Assembly: GCA_028865235.1 (NCBI GenBank)
Contig: CP114561.1
Span: 950,001 to 1,014,000 of the forward strand
Source: Candidatus Manganitrophus sp.
GTDB taxonomy: Bacteria > Nitrospirota > Nitrospiria > SBBL01 > Manganitrophaceae
DNA length: 64,000 nt
Reading direction: 5' to 3'
Part shown: piece after piece, positions 33,329 to 42,698 of the stretch
Layout: each line of letters starts with the position of its first letter
Numbering within the stretch: position 1 is the first letter of the stretch
Notes under the pieces: generated by a model
What the model saw: only the letters and a program-made list of their open reading frames with translations
The model's database searches: none
What the model was told of the DNA's origin: nothing
Translations under genes and position numbers: made by a program

Positions 33329-35729
33329 TTAAGATCCTTTGTGTTCTACTTCTCTGCGGCTTTCCAGTCTTTCCGGGGCGGGCGGTTCCGCTTCCGCCGG
33401 CTCGGCCACCGGGGCAGGCTGATCGAGGGCGATCAACTCGGCCGGTTCGACGGTAACCTTACCCCCGAGGCTTTGAACAAAGGCGATCACCGTCAGCAGC
33501 TCCTGGTCGGTCAGATCGATCGGCGGCTTATTGATCACCGGCATCTGCGCCGGGAATTTCTTAGGCTCCACCTGCTCGAAATCGAGCTTCACGTAGGCGT
33601 CCGGCTTCGTCAGCGTCTCGAAGATAAACTCCCGCGTCAAACGGGCCCCCGCGTTCTGAAGGCTCGGACAACGCCCCGCTTCCGCCCCAAGCGTATGGCA
33701 GAGAGCGCACTGTCCTTTCCCGAAAAACATGTTCTGCCCGATTCTCGTCAGATCTTTCGGGCTTGAAATTTTTGCCACGTCCAGCTTCTCTTTTGTCGGG
33801 GGAAGCCCGACGCTCTGCGGAACCATAAAGCCGGCCCAGGTGAACGCCGCCAGAAATCCGACGACGACCCCCACGACCTTTCGGAAATAAGGGGACCGCG
33901 CTTCACCGACCGGTTTCGGCGCGCTGAGCCTTTCCGGAAGGCTCACCAGCCATTCGACAAAAGGAGCAACGAAGAAATATTGCGTGCAGAAACCGTCGTA
34001 GCGGATCGTCCGGGTGGTCACCCAGAAGATCGCGGCGACCAGAGAAAAGAAGAGAAGGGTGTTGACCGAAAAGAGGAAAGCAGCCGTTCCCAGGGGAGGG
34101 GTATATGCGTAGGCGGAGGTATCTTCCAACACTCCATAAACATGCCAGTGAACCCGCGACGCGGAACGGGCATAACCCATCAGGCTCATCGTGAGGACCA
34201 CGGTAATCGCATTGATCACCAAAGCATATTGAGAGCTCGGCCGCATGATTCCCCAGGTCATCTTTCCGGTCATCTTGGCCCCCCGGAGCATCATGCCGGT
34301 CATCGGCGTCACCAGGGCGAGCACGAAGAGAACCGCCAACACCTGGGCCACGGAGAGGACGTTGACGCGATAAATCGCCGGAACAAAATAGCCGTAGATG
34401 CCGGCCAGGATAACGCCGAGAATCGCGACGGAAAAAAGGAACACTTCAAAGGCTCGGGCCGCTTTTCCCCACTTGACGGTGATTTGCTGGTTCGCCCTCC
34501 AATAAAGAAGGAAGCTCATGAAGCTGGTCAGGATGATGATGTTGACCACCGTCAGCTTGGCCGACATGACCCCGAAGACACCCAGGATCGGATGGTGGGT
34601 TCCCCCCATCGCGCGCGCCTCTTCCATGCTGGCGACCAGGCTATGCGGGGTCATCCAGACCCCCATACAGGCGAGGATCGTGACCAGCATGATGACGATA
34701 TACGGCTTGTATTTCACCCCCCTCGATCCGGGTCACCAGTCCCTGCCAAAGATAATAATTCGCCCCGAGGAAGAGCACACCGATCAAAAGCGCCTGGAGG
34801 ATAAACAGCCAAGAGAGAATTCCCCCCATGAGGGTGATCCCCATCTGCTGGTTGTACTCGTACACCTCCCGCATCAGCCAGTAACCGGCAAAAGGCAATG
34901 GGAGAAGTCCGAAGATGCCGATGAAGTTTCCGACATATCCCATCCAGTCGTAATGCTCCCGTTCTTCTTTTGTTTTGGCGCCGAGATAGCGAACCCCCGC
35001 ATACGCGCCGCAGACAAATCCGCCCAAGACCACATTCGCCACGATCCGATGGATATTCACCGGCCACCACGTCGGGTTGTTCGCCGCGGCCCAGGCCCGC
35101 TCGATCCAGCCCATCCCTTCGTTTAGAACCACCGGGCTGGCCTGGAAGGAAGCCCAGGCGCTCGGCACGATCATGACGAAAAAGCCGACGATGTTGAGGA
35201 TCAGACCGACGATCATGTGGAGGGTCTTATACTTCCCCTGCATCGCGTCCCATTTCGCGGCATAGATATAAAGCGCGGCCCCCTCCAGGACAAAGAGAAA
35301 AAGATAAAAATAGAAACTGGGGAGAAAAACACTCGTGAGAAAAGTCCAGAGCTTCGGATAGAGGACCCGGAGGGCGAAAAGAAAGATGATTCCCAACGTG
35401 GCGGTCATCTCGAAACAGGCGGTGATCAGGACGGTGAACTCTTTGGCGAGGTGATCGTATCGGCGGTCTTTCGAGACCATTCCGATGACCTCGCACAACC
35501 ATGCAAAGATCGGAACCCCCAGCACGAACCCGCCGAAGAGGAGGTGCACTTGGGAAAGTATCCAGATAAAATTACGGCTGCTGATCCAGCTTGGATCGCG
35601 GTATTCGACCGCGCCGGGAGCCGCGGGAGTTTGGGCGAAGAGGAAGGAAGCCTCCAGGACCAAGAAGAGGACCACGAAAAGGAGCCATACTCCAAAAATC
35701 GGTTTTCGAATCACACTTTTGAAGGTCAT
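33329..35729 (-). CDS. bd-like oxidase subunit I fused to cytochrome c (one frameshift)
   Basis: About 800 residues after repair. The N-terminal half (about 1-335) resembles cytochrome bd oxidase subunit I, with an early helix containing SRNFIWILSQVHLLFGGF, FEMTATLGIIFLFALRV and GYWLMREVYEYNQQMG. A further set of about seven helices follows, and the C-terminus (about 645-800) is a periplasmic cytochrome c with CALCHTLG and a Pro/Glu-rich tail. The halves are joined at the C6 run 34717-34722, where WQGLVTRIEG continues into VKYKPYIVIM. Such long bd-like proteins with cytochrome c are known from Nitrospirota; the fused domain suggests that it takes electrons from cytochrome c instead of quinol (inference). 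Confidence 0.8.
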
Positions 35730-35843
35730 GAGAAACCCCCTTTGGATCTCAACGAATCCGGAGACCCGTTATGCGGTTTATCAAATTTTCCGACCACCTG
35801 AATGGCGCGCCGTCTCTTCGTCGATAACCCGCAAATTTCCCGT

Positions 35844-36191
35844 TCAATCATAGTAGTCTTCCGGCTTCATCAGAAAGGCATGCCCCAAAAACTTGGAAAC
35901 CACGATAATCAGCACCGTCGTGATCAGGCCGTAGACGGCGCTGAATCCCGGGATGGAATCCCAAATGAATGTGGCATGATCTCCGTGGACGAAGATATCC
36001 ACGACCGCCAGAAGAACCAACGCGGCAATCAGCGGCGTTTTTATTTTTTGAATCTGCTCAGGCTTCACCAAATCGGAGCCTCCAGCGTGAACGGATTGTT
36101 TTGTGACCTTCACGGCGACTCCATCGAGCCCTTTTGTGGAGGCGGCCTCTTTTTTCCGGGTAGCGCTTGTTTGATCCGTATGCGGATTCAT
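35844..36191 (-). CDS. Small two-helix membrane protein, unknown function
   Basis: A 115-residue protein. A polar, charged N-terminus (about 1-50) is followed by two hydrophobic helices (about 53-70 and 82-102) separated by a short acidic loop, and a tail ending in KPEDYYD. No family is recognised with confidence. It lies between the second Mrp-like antiporter subunit (22-base gap) and the bd-like oxidase (114-base gap) on the same strand, so it is likely a small accessory subunit of that oxidase/antiporter assembly. Confidence 0.7.
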   Translation of the reverse strand: MNPHTDQTSATRKKEAASTKGLDGVAVKVTKQSVHAGGSDLVKPEQIQKIKTPLIAALVLLAVVDIFVHGDHATFIWDSIPGFSAVYGLITTVLIIVVSKFLGHAFLMKPEDYYD

Positions 36192-36213
36192 CGAACAACC
36201 TATCTAAGCCCCT

Positions 36214-37740
36214 TCATCGCTCAGGGCTTGAGAAAGACTTATTGAGTTTGGCCAGCCAGAGAAAAGCCGCCGCCCCTTTCCGATAGAACCAGTCGATATC
36301 GAGGCTGATCGTATTCTCCGAATGAAATTTGTGCAAGAAAAAGATAAATCCCAAAGCGGTCGCACAGAGAATCTGCAACGATTCGACCAGGTGCGCCAGA
36401 GTGTAAGGGTGGTACTCCGCCGGGAAGGGCAACAACCGGTAGAACAGACCCGGCAAGATCCCCATGAGGACGCAGAGGAGAGCGGCCAGGCCCATCGCGA
36501 CCAGCATGTTTTTGGGAGGATCGGTTGCAGCGATCTTTTTGTCCTCGCCCAAGAAGACCGCATAGGGAAGCTTGAGGGTGGTCGACAGGAACGTACCGGC
36601 CGAGGCGAGCGTAAGAAGCAAGAAGACCCATCCTTGGTGTGCTTCCGCAGCGGCCGACACCACCATCGATTTGCTGACGAATCCCGCCAACAGCGGGAAC
36701 CCGGAGATGGACAAACCTCCGATCATAAACAGCCGGAAGGTCCAAGGCATCGTTCGGTAGAGCCCCCCCAGCTCGGATGCTTTCCGTTTTCCGGTCATGA
36801 AAAGGACCGAGCTCATCCCCATCAACAAGAGTCCTTTATAAACAATATTGGCAACGGCCAGCGCGACGGCGCCATTGCGCGCCAACTCGCTTCCAATCCC
36901 AACCCCCACCACCATGTATCCGATCTGGCTTAACATGTGGTAGGCCAGCAATCTTCGGATGTCGTTCTCGAGCATCGCATAGACGACGCCGTAAACGGCC
37001 ATGACCGCTCCGAGCACGATCAGAATTTCCATTCCGGGAAAACCGCGCACCAAAGCATAGACCGCCGTCTTCGTGGTGAAGGCGCTCAAGAAAATGATCC
37101 CGGTGACGGTCGCTTCCGGATAGGCATCGGCCAACCAAGCATGCAGCGGCGGAACGGCCGCATTCAGAAGAAACCCGATGAGAATCAGCGTCGCCCCCAG
37201 ACCGGTATGTGGAAGGGCATTAAAAGCGATTCCCCCCACCGGCGGCATGGATAACGATCCCCCCGAGCAAGCAGAGTCCGCCGAAGATGTGCATCAGAAG
37301 ATAGCGGAACCCGGCGGCGCTCGACGCTTTCCCCCCTTAAACCAGATCAAAAAGACCGACGAGAAGGCCATGATCTCCCAGAAGAGGAAAAGGGTGAAGA
37401 GATCGCCGGCAAAGGTCACCCCGAGGGCGCTTCCGGCGTAGAGGAGCGCCGCAATGTGCTCCTTTTCGTCTTTGAGATGAAGCGCATAGGTCATTCCGAT
37501 AAAGGTCATGAGGGTGAAGATATAACCGAAGATCAAGCTGAGACGGTCGACCCTTCCGAAGATGAGCTGTTGCCCCATGAAGGTCGTCGTGCCGTGATCC
37601 CCTTCCGGAGCGATCAGGAGGGAGAGGAAACCGAGTGCGGGAGCGGCGAGAATGATCCCTTGCTTCGCTTTTCCCTTTACAAAAAGGAGCAAGGCCGCAG
37701 CAATGAAAAAGAAGGCAGCGGGATGAATCCACCCGGTCAT
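36214..37740 (-). CDS. MrpD/NuoM-like ion-translocating membrane subunit 2 (two frameshifts)
   Basis: About 505 residues. It belongs to the proton-translocating family shared by complex I (NuoL/M/N) and Mrp antiporters. Visible landmarks are FWEIMAFSSVFLIW (conserved Glu on helix 5), HAWLADAYPEATVTGI with the conserved Lys-region helix following, and LLAYHMLSQIGYM. Frames change at C6 37331-37336 and C6 37232-37237; repair gives GKASSAAGFRYLLMHIFGG in between. The start ATG overlaps the stop of the small upstream ORF. Grouped with an oxidase, it probably couples electron transfer to ion pumping. Confidence 0.85.
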
Positions 37741-37853
37741 AATCTTCCTCCAGAGTCGTTCTCTCGTTTCATCCGCCGGTTCTCTTCAACGAACATAGAA
37801 ACCATCATACGGTGCGCTTCCCGATCCATTTCAAACATCAGAGGCTCGTTCAT
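37737..37853 (-). CDS. Tiny ORF coupled between two Mrp-like subunits
   Basis: A 38-residue soluble, charged, Met-rich peptide beginning MNEPLMFEMDREAHRMM. It has no membrane helix. Its ATG overlaps the stop of the upstream MrpD-like gene as ATGA, and its own TGA overlaps the ATG of the next MrpD-like gene, again as ATGA. Double ATGA overlap strongly suggests that it is translated and coupled to both. I recognise no family. It may be an assembly or regulatory peptide, or merely a device that keeps ribosomes moving between the two large genes. Confidence 0.65.
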   Translation of the reverse strand: MNEPLMFEMDREAHRMMVSMFVEENRRMKRENDSGGRL

Positions 37854-39397
37854 CGAATGACCAGTTTGGCCAGATTCAATATCAACTCAGGAAACATCCC
37901 CAAGAGTACGGAGAGGAGCGCGCATAAGAACAGGGGAACCACGAGGAAATAAGAAGGCTCCTTGATCGGCCCCTCCGGACGAGAATGCCCCTCATGGCCG
38001 CCTGCGGCCGCCGCCCCCAGACTCTGCGGAACGGGGCGAAGCGCCAGCCCTTCCGGAGCTTCCTGGGTTCCTTCAAAAAAGGCTTTGTGGACGATCGGAA
38101 GAAAATAAAGCGCATTTAAAAAGGAGCTGAACAATAAGACAAAAAGGAAGCCGACCTCCTTTGCCTCCATGGTGCCGGTCATCAGATACCATTTCGTCAG
38201 AAACCCGGCCACCGGAGGAACCCCGATCATACTGAGGGTCCCGAGCGCAAAAGCGGCCATGGTCCAGGGCATCTTCCGCCCGATGCCGGCCATCTCGGAA
38301 ATATTCGTCTTGTGGGAAGCGACATAAATCGACCCTGCGCAAAAGAAGAGGGTGATCTTTGCAAAGGCATGGTTTGCAATGTGCATGATTCCGCCGGCCA
38401 TCCCGCTGGGGGTTAAAAGGGCGGCGCCCAATACCATATACGAGAGCTGACTGATCGTCGAGTAGGCGAGCCGCGCTTTGAGATTATCCCGTGTCAGCGC
38501 CCATATCGAAGCCGTGATAATCGTGAAAGAAGCCAAGAACCCGGTCATGACCCCCAGGTTCAACTCCTTCATCAATTCCACACCGTAGACATGAAAGATG
38601 ATCCGGAGGACACAGAATGCTCCCGCATTCACGACCGCCACCGCGTGAAGCAGCGCGCTGACCGGCGTGGGAGCGATCATCGCCGCAGGGAGCCAGGCGT
38701 GAAACGGCATGATCGCCACCTTGCCGAGGCCGGCGATGAAAAGAAAATACGCGATGATCAGAACGGTTTGATTCACACCCGCGGGGAAAACCCCGCCCGG
38801 CCTGAAATCGAAGGTGTTGGTGATGTTGTAGGTCAAAAACATCGCGGTGACAAAGAAGGCCTTCGTGGTCGCCAAGAGATAAAAGAGGTATTTATTCCCG
38901 GCGGCGTAGGCTTCTTTGGTCCCGCTATGCGTGACCAAGGGATAGGTAATGAAGGTGATGATTTCGTAGAAGAGAAAAAGGGTGATCATGTTGGCCGAAA
39001 AGGCCAGACCCAACGTCGCAAAAAGGGTGATCGCAAAACAGGTGTAGTAGCGGGTTTGGTTATGCTCCCTGAGGGAGCGCATGTAGCCGATGGAGTAAAG
39101 GGTGGTTACGATCCAGAGGAAGGAGGCGGTGATCGCAAAAACAAGACCTAAAGCGTCAACCCGAAACGCGATGGAGACTTCCGGCAGAAGGGTGATCAGA
39201 TTGTAGTGAAGCGTATTTCCCGCGAGAACCGCGGGAATCATGGAAGCGACAATCAGAAATTTCAGGATCGCCGTCACCAGGGAGCATCCCTCCCTTACAT
39301 TCGGATTCCTGCGGGTTGCGACAATAAGCGCCGCGCCGATCAAAGAAACGGAGACGGCCAACAACGGTTTGATCGATTCAATTTCCATCGTAGTCAT
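37850..39397 (-). CDS. MrpD/NuoM-like ion-translocating membrane subunit 1
   Basis: A 515-residue intact member of the NuoL/M/N-MrpD family, with about 14 helices. Landmarks: FLFYEIITFITYPLVTH with the conserved Glu, PFHAWLPAAMIAPTPVSALL, the typical discontinuous-helix region, and LAYSTISQLSYM. A His/Gly/Ala-rich loop lies near residue 475 before the last helices. It is paired with the second copy downstream; neither is next to nuo genes, and both are next to the bd-like oxidase. Its role would be proton or sodium translocation (family knowledge plus context). Confidence 0.9.
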   Translation of the reverse strand: MTTMEIESIKPLLAVSVSLIGAALIVATRRNPNVREGCSLVTAILKFLIVASMIPAVLAGNTLHYNLITLLPEVSIAFRVDALGLVFAITASFLWIVTTLYSIGYMRSLREHNQTRYYTCFAITLFATLGLAFSANMITLFLFYEIITFITYPLVTHSGTKEAYAAGNKYLFYLLATTKAFFVTAMFLTYNITNTFDFRPGGVFPAGVNQTVLIIAYFLFIAGLGKVAIMPFHAWLPAAMIAPTPVSALLHAVAVVNAGAFCVLRIIFHVYGVELMKELNLGVMTGFLASFTIITASIWALTRDNLKARLAYSTISQLSYMVLGAALLTPSGMAGGIMHIANHAFAKITLFFCAGSIYVASHKTNISEMAGIGRKMPWTMAAFALGTLSMIGVPPVAGFLTKWYLMTGTMEAKEVGFLFVLLFSSFLNALYFLPIVHKAFFEGTQEAPEGLALRPVPQSLGAAAAGGHEGHSRPEGPIKEPSYFLVVPLFLCALLSVLLGMFPELILNLAKLVIR

Positions 39398-39509
39398 CGG
39401 ATTCCTATCTTAGGAATATCTAAGCGAGGTGATAAACGACCCTGGGAAACATTCCTTTCAAACCGCCAAAACCGGAACCTCTTCCCAGAGAAGCCAGAAA
39501 TGCTCCCCA

Positions 39510-40040
39510 CTATTTTTCAACGGAAATCTGAATCTCTTTATGTTCGTGCGCTTCCGGTTTTGAGCCATGAGACATCGTGTGCTCATAAGCGATGATCTTC
39601 CAGATTTCCTCTTCCTTCAGCTTGTCTTTCCATGCCGGCATCTTGGTCTTGGGCACCCCTTCCGAAACCCGCCAAAACCAATAGCTGTCGGAATACTGGT
39701 TCATTTTTTTAGGAACACGAAAATCCCGCGCCCCTCTCTGCTTGGGCCGGTCTTTCTTTGGATCAATACCATGGCACGTTGCACAACCCTCTTTAACCTC
39801 TTCTTTTTTCCCTTTGTACTCAAACTCCAGCATCACCGTTTCGAAGAGCTTCTTCCCTTCCTCGACGATTTTGGGATCTGTCCACCACCCCTTCGGCATA
39901 TGTTTGTCGGCATATGCTTTCGGAACCGGCTTTAAAGCCTTGTCGTCATCTTCTTCATCCGCACGGGCACCCACTGGCACTAAAATAAAGTGAATGGCGA
40001 CCAAACTCAAGAGAAAAAACCGAACTCCCTTCATCATCAT
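39510..40040 (-). CDS. Exported monohaem cytochrome c
   Basis: A 176-residue protein with a signal peptide (about 1-28, ending VGARA), an acidic linker and one class I cytochrome c domain with CATCH (near 87). KMPAWKDKLKEEEIWKIIAY supplies the likely distal Met. The C-terminal tail is His/Glu-rich (PEAHEHKE). The start is one of three consecutive ATG codons. It lies 74 bases after the tetrahaem cytochrome in the operon. It is probably a soluble electron shuttle. Confidence 0.88.
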   Translation of the reverse strand: MMMKGVRFFLLSLVAIHFILVPVGARADEEDDDKALKPVPKAYADKHMPKGWWTDPKIVEEGKKLFETVMLEFEYKGKKEEVKEGCATCHGIDPKKDRPKQRGARDFRVPKKMNQYSDSYWFWRVSEGVPKTKMPAWKDKLKEEEIWKIIAYEHTMSHGSKPEAHEHKEIQISVEK

Positions 40041-40114
40041 CGTTTCCCCTTATTTAAGAGATCCGTAAAGATGCCGCTTGTCTCAAATTAGAAAACCGAT
40101 CTTTCTCCAAAACT

Positions 40115-41280
40115 TTAGGAGCGCGGCGCTGCCGCCGTCTCTTTCCCCTTTTCTTGCCGCTTCTCCTGACTATTAAAACTGTCCAGGGTATGACAAGCAA
40201 GACAATTCTTATCTTTGATCAACTTTTCTCCCTTTTTAACCAATGCCGGGTCGGCGGAAGTTTCCCCGGAAACTTTGGCCGCCTGGGAAACACCGTCACC
40301 GAGACTATAGATGTAAGCGATCAGGGAACGTATCTCCGAATCGGGAATGCCGAAATTAGGCATGGCGACGTCGGGCCGGATCGCCTGAGGATTCTTCAAC
40401 CAGAAGAAAACCCATTCCGGCCGGATACGCTCCGCCGTGCTCGAAAGATCGGGACCGACCACACCGCCGACCTCACCCCCCTTATGACAGGCATCGCAAG
40501 CATATTTATCGACGAAGAACCTTCTTCCCTTTTCAATCTCGGTCGGGTCGGACAGGTTCAGCCCCGCCAACGGCCCCTTGGACACGCCGGCGTCTTTCCG
40601 AGTCATCAGGAATGCGGTGAGCGCCGAAACCTCCTCATCACTCAATTGAAAATTCGGCATCTTCGATTTGGTCAATGGGATGAACCCGACCGGCCGAATT
40701 CTCTCCGGGTCTTTCAAAAATTTCGAGAGCCACTCCGGATTCAGCTTGCTCCCCTCGTGCCCCAGGTTGGGAGCAATCGGACGAAACTGGCCCTGCTTCA
40801 CATGGCAGATTTGGCAATCGGACCGATCCCCTCTTCTTACATCCGAGAGCCGCACCCCCTTTTCCGGCTCGGGAGCCTCCTCCGAAAAGGTTCGAATATA
40901 TGCGACAAGGTCATGGATCTGTTCACCCGAGAGCGTTCTTCCCCAAGGAGGCATCGCGACGGAAAGTTCGACCGACGCCCCCCCCTTATCGATCACTTCA
41001 TAAATTTCGTCATCGGTCAAACCTTGCACTTCCTCGCTGGTCAGATCGGCCGGATGGGGATCGAGGCTATCGGCATTGACCCCATTTCCTTTTGCGGTGA
41101 CACCATGGCAGACCGCGCAGTAATGATTAAAAATACGTTTGCCTTGCGAAGGATTCGGTTTCGACGGAGTTGAAGCGGAAGGAGACTCTTTCTTTGGAGA
41201 AGCCCCCTGCACGGAAAGAGAGGTCGTAAAAAAAAGAAAAAAAGGAGGCTCGCTAAAATAAAATACCTTTGATTAAACAA
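40115..41280 (-). CDS. Exported tetrahaem cytochrome c, first gene of the operon (one frameshift)
   Basis: About 388 residues after repair. Four haem motifs, CAVCH, CQICH, CDACH and CLACH, sit in three or four class I-like repeats, with MPPWG, MPNFQLSDEEVSALTAFL and MPNFGIPDSEIRSLIAYI as typical Met-bearing ends. The signal peptide is in another frame: from a TTG at 41278-41280 it reads FILASLLFF and, after the A8/A7 tracts at 41228-41243, continues TTSLSVQGASPKK. It is the promoter-proximal gene. The repeats resemble cytochromes that move electrons across the periplasm. Confidence 0.82.
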
Positions 41281-41616
41281 TCTATCGCCCCTACATTGTT
41301 GGAAGAAATGACCAAGCCATCCCCCTAATAGAGACGAACTGCGGGTGAGGGACGGAATTCAGGGAGAAAAACCCTGTTGATCTTTGGCATGGGAAGGAAA
41401 AAAATGATGTATCCAATTGCCAGAAAACCAGAACAACGGCGCTCCATCAATTAATAATGTATAGATGGAGAGACCCTACTGGCCCTTTATCGAATTCAAA
41501 ATTAAGATTTAAGATGAAGAAAAGGCCTCCCCCGAAGCAGTACTGCCGGCGGAAAAACCCCCCGAAATGCGATCCGCTTACATGCACAAGGCCGTGATTT
41601 CTTTTAAAGATTCGCT

Positions 41617-41645
41617 CTTATAGCATACATCGCTAGGCTTGTCAA
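41617..41645 (-). promoter_or_regulatory. Strong predicted sigma70 promoter for the respiratory operon
   Basis: On the minus strand: TTGACA (41645-41640), a 17-base spacer, TATAAG (41622-41617). The -35 box is perfect and the -10 box agrees at five of six positions with optimal spacing. Transcription would start near 41,610 and read into the tetrahaem cytochrome gene and onward. This is the best promoter match in the window. Confidence 0.65.
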
Positions 41646-41746
41646 TACTTTTTTGGCTCACATGCGAGCGAAAAAGTCAATTCATTCAATCGTTAACCGC
41701 CGCTCTGAGGAAACGACCATTTGTCGGTCGATGATCGACATCGACG

Positions 41747-41770
41747 GCTCGTTCTGAATTCAGAATGAGC
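41747..41770. promoter_or_regulatory. Palindromic operator-like element
   Basis: A 24-base near-perfect palindrome centred on GAATTC: the left half GCTCGTTCTGAA and right half TTCAGAATGAGC differ from perfect symmetry at one pair. It lies about 100 bases upstream of the operon's -35 box, which suits an activator site, or it may control the divergent gene at 41,995. The binding protein is unknown. Confidence 0.45.
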
Positions 41771-41994
41771 AACTCTTTCACCTTGATGGATCGGATACGT
41801 GCAGCTTCTAACCAAGAATGAGGAGTCGCTCTCGCGCCGAACAGGAGCGTCGCGCGAAGACCGGAATATCAGCGGCTCAAGTCATGGCATTTCTTTTGCT
41901 CTTTAATTCATTCAGATATTTCGATGCGCAAGATTAAGTCGAACGTATGACGACCTTGCTTCTACAAGGTCTAGGGCAGAGAGGGAGGTGAACG

Positions 41995-42195
41995 ATGAGT
42001 TATGTTCCATGGATCAACTTTATATTAGGGCTTTGGCTGATCATTTCTCCATTCTTACTCGGGTACAGCGGCGTCCGGCCCGCGATGTGGAATCAAATTA
42101 TTGTCGGTATCTTCGTACTCATCTTTTCAAGCACGCTGGGCGCTTCAATTACAGGCCAGAGAACTTCCTATCGTTCCGGAGAGCAGCGGGGGTGA
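41995..42195 (+). CDS. SPW-repeat small membrane protein
   Basis: A 66-residue protein with two helices of the SPW type: WINFILGLWLIISPFLLGY and a second segment with MWNQIIVGIFVLIFS. The Ser-Pro pair after the Trp-containing helix marks the family. A strong GGAGGTG ribosome-binding site precedes the ATG. The function of the family is unknown. It is a single-gene unit ended by a bidirectional terminator and may share the regulatory region with the respiratory operon. Confidence 0.8.
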   Translation: MSYVPWINFILGLWLIISPFLLGYSGVRPAMWNQIIVGIFVLIFSSTLGASITGQRTSYRSGEQRG

Positions 42196-42226
42196 GCGTA
42201 GCAAGGAGGTCCGCCCGGGGAGAGCC

Positions 42227-42261
42227 AAAAAAGAATGGCCGGGATTCCCGGCCATTCTTTT
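42227..42261. terminator. Bidirectional terminator between SPW gene and groES
   Basis: AAGAATGGCCGGG (42231-42243) pairs perfectly with CCCGGCCATTCTT (42247-42259) around a three-base loop. Four T residues follow on the plus strand and a T6 run follows on the minus strand, so it can stop transcripts from both convergent genes. Confidence 0.85.
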
Positions 42262-42279
42262 GCAGACGTGGAGAAAAGT

Positions 42280-42594
42280 TTAGACCAAATAGCCGAGGAC
42301 ATCCTCCTCTCGGACCAGAACAACCTCTTCTTGATCAACCTGAACCTTCCTCGCCGCGTATTTCTCATACATGATGTGATCGCCCGGCTTCAGGGTGGTC
42401 TTGACGAACTTCTTCTCCTTGACCTTTCCCTTTGCATCCTTTTCCTCGACAAACCGACCGTCCCCCGCGGCGACGACCTTTCCACTTTCAGGCCGCTCCT
42501 TCGCCGCGTCGGGAATGAAAATCCCTCCGGCGGTTTGCTCTTCCGGCTCATCCGGCTGCACCACAACCCAGTTTTGCAAAGGTTTTACTCTCAT
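42280..42594 (-). CDS. groES: Co-chaperonin GroES
   Basis: A 104-residue co-chaperonin with MRVKPLQNWVVVQ at the start, the mobile loop EEQTAGGIFIPDAA (about 19-32), and KPGDHIMYEKYA and EEVVLVREEDVLGYL near the end. It is slightly longer than the usual 95-97 residues because of a charged insertion EEKDAKGKVKEKK (about 49-61). A GGAGGGA site precedes the ATG. No groEL gene is adjacent and no CIRCE operator was found upstream, so it may be a second, orphan copy. It caps the GroEL chamber during protein folding in the cytoplasm. Confidence 0.9.
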   Translation of the reverse strand: MRVKPLQNWVVVQPDEPEEQTAGGIFIPDAAKERPESGKVVAAGDGRFVEEKDAKGKVKEKKFVKTTLKPGDHIMYEKYAARKVQVDQEEVVLVREEDVLGYLV

Positions 42595-42698
42595 CTCAGT
42601 CCCTCCTCATACTCAAAAGCAGCTCAATACATAATCGATCTCACCTAAAAGATCAAGGTCTTCCAAGAAAGATTTTTATCGCGGTTCATTCGGCAGGC

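Larger units (their letters stand above)
41281..41994. other. Divergent regulatory region between respiratory operon and SPW gene
   Basis: About 710 bases without a gene. It holds a strong minus-strand promoter at 41617-41645, leaving a leader of about 330 bases before the first cytochrome gene; a 24-base palindrome at 41747-41770; and a second palindromic element GTCGATGATCGAC at about 41728-41740. The leader is AT-rich; I found no known riboswitch in it. Confidence 0.5.

Noticed and set aside
42595..42698. CIRCE heat-shock operator upstream of groES
   Set aside because: No TTAGCACTC and GAGTGCTAA inverted pair is present.
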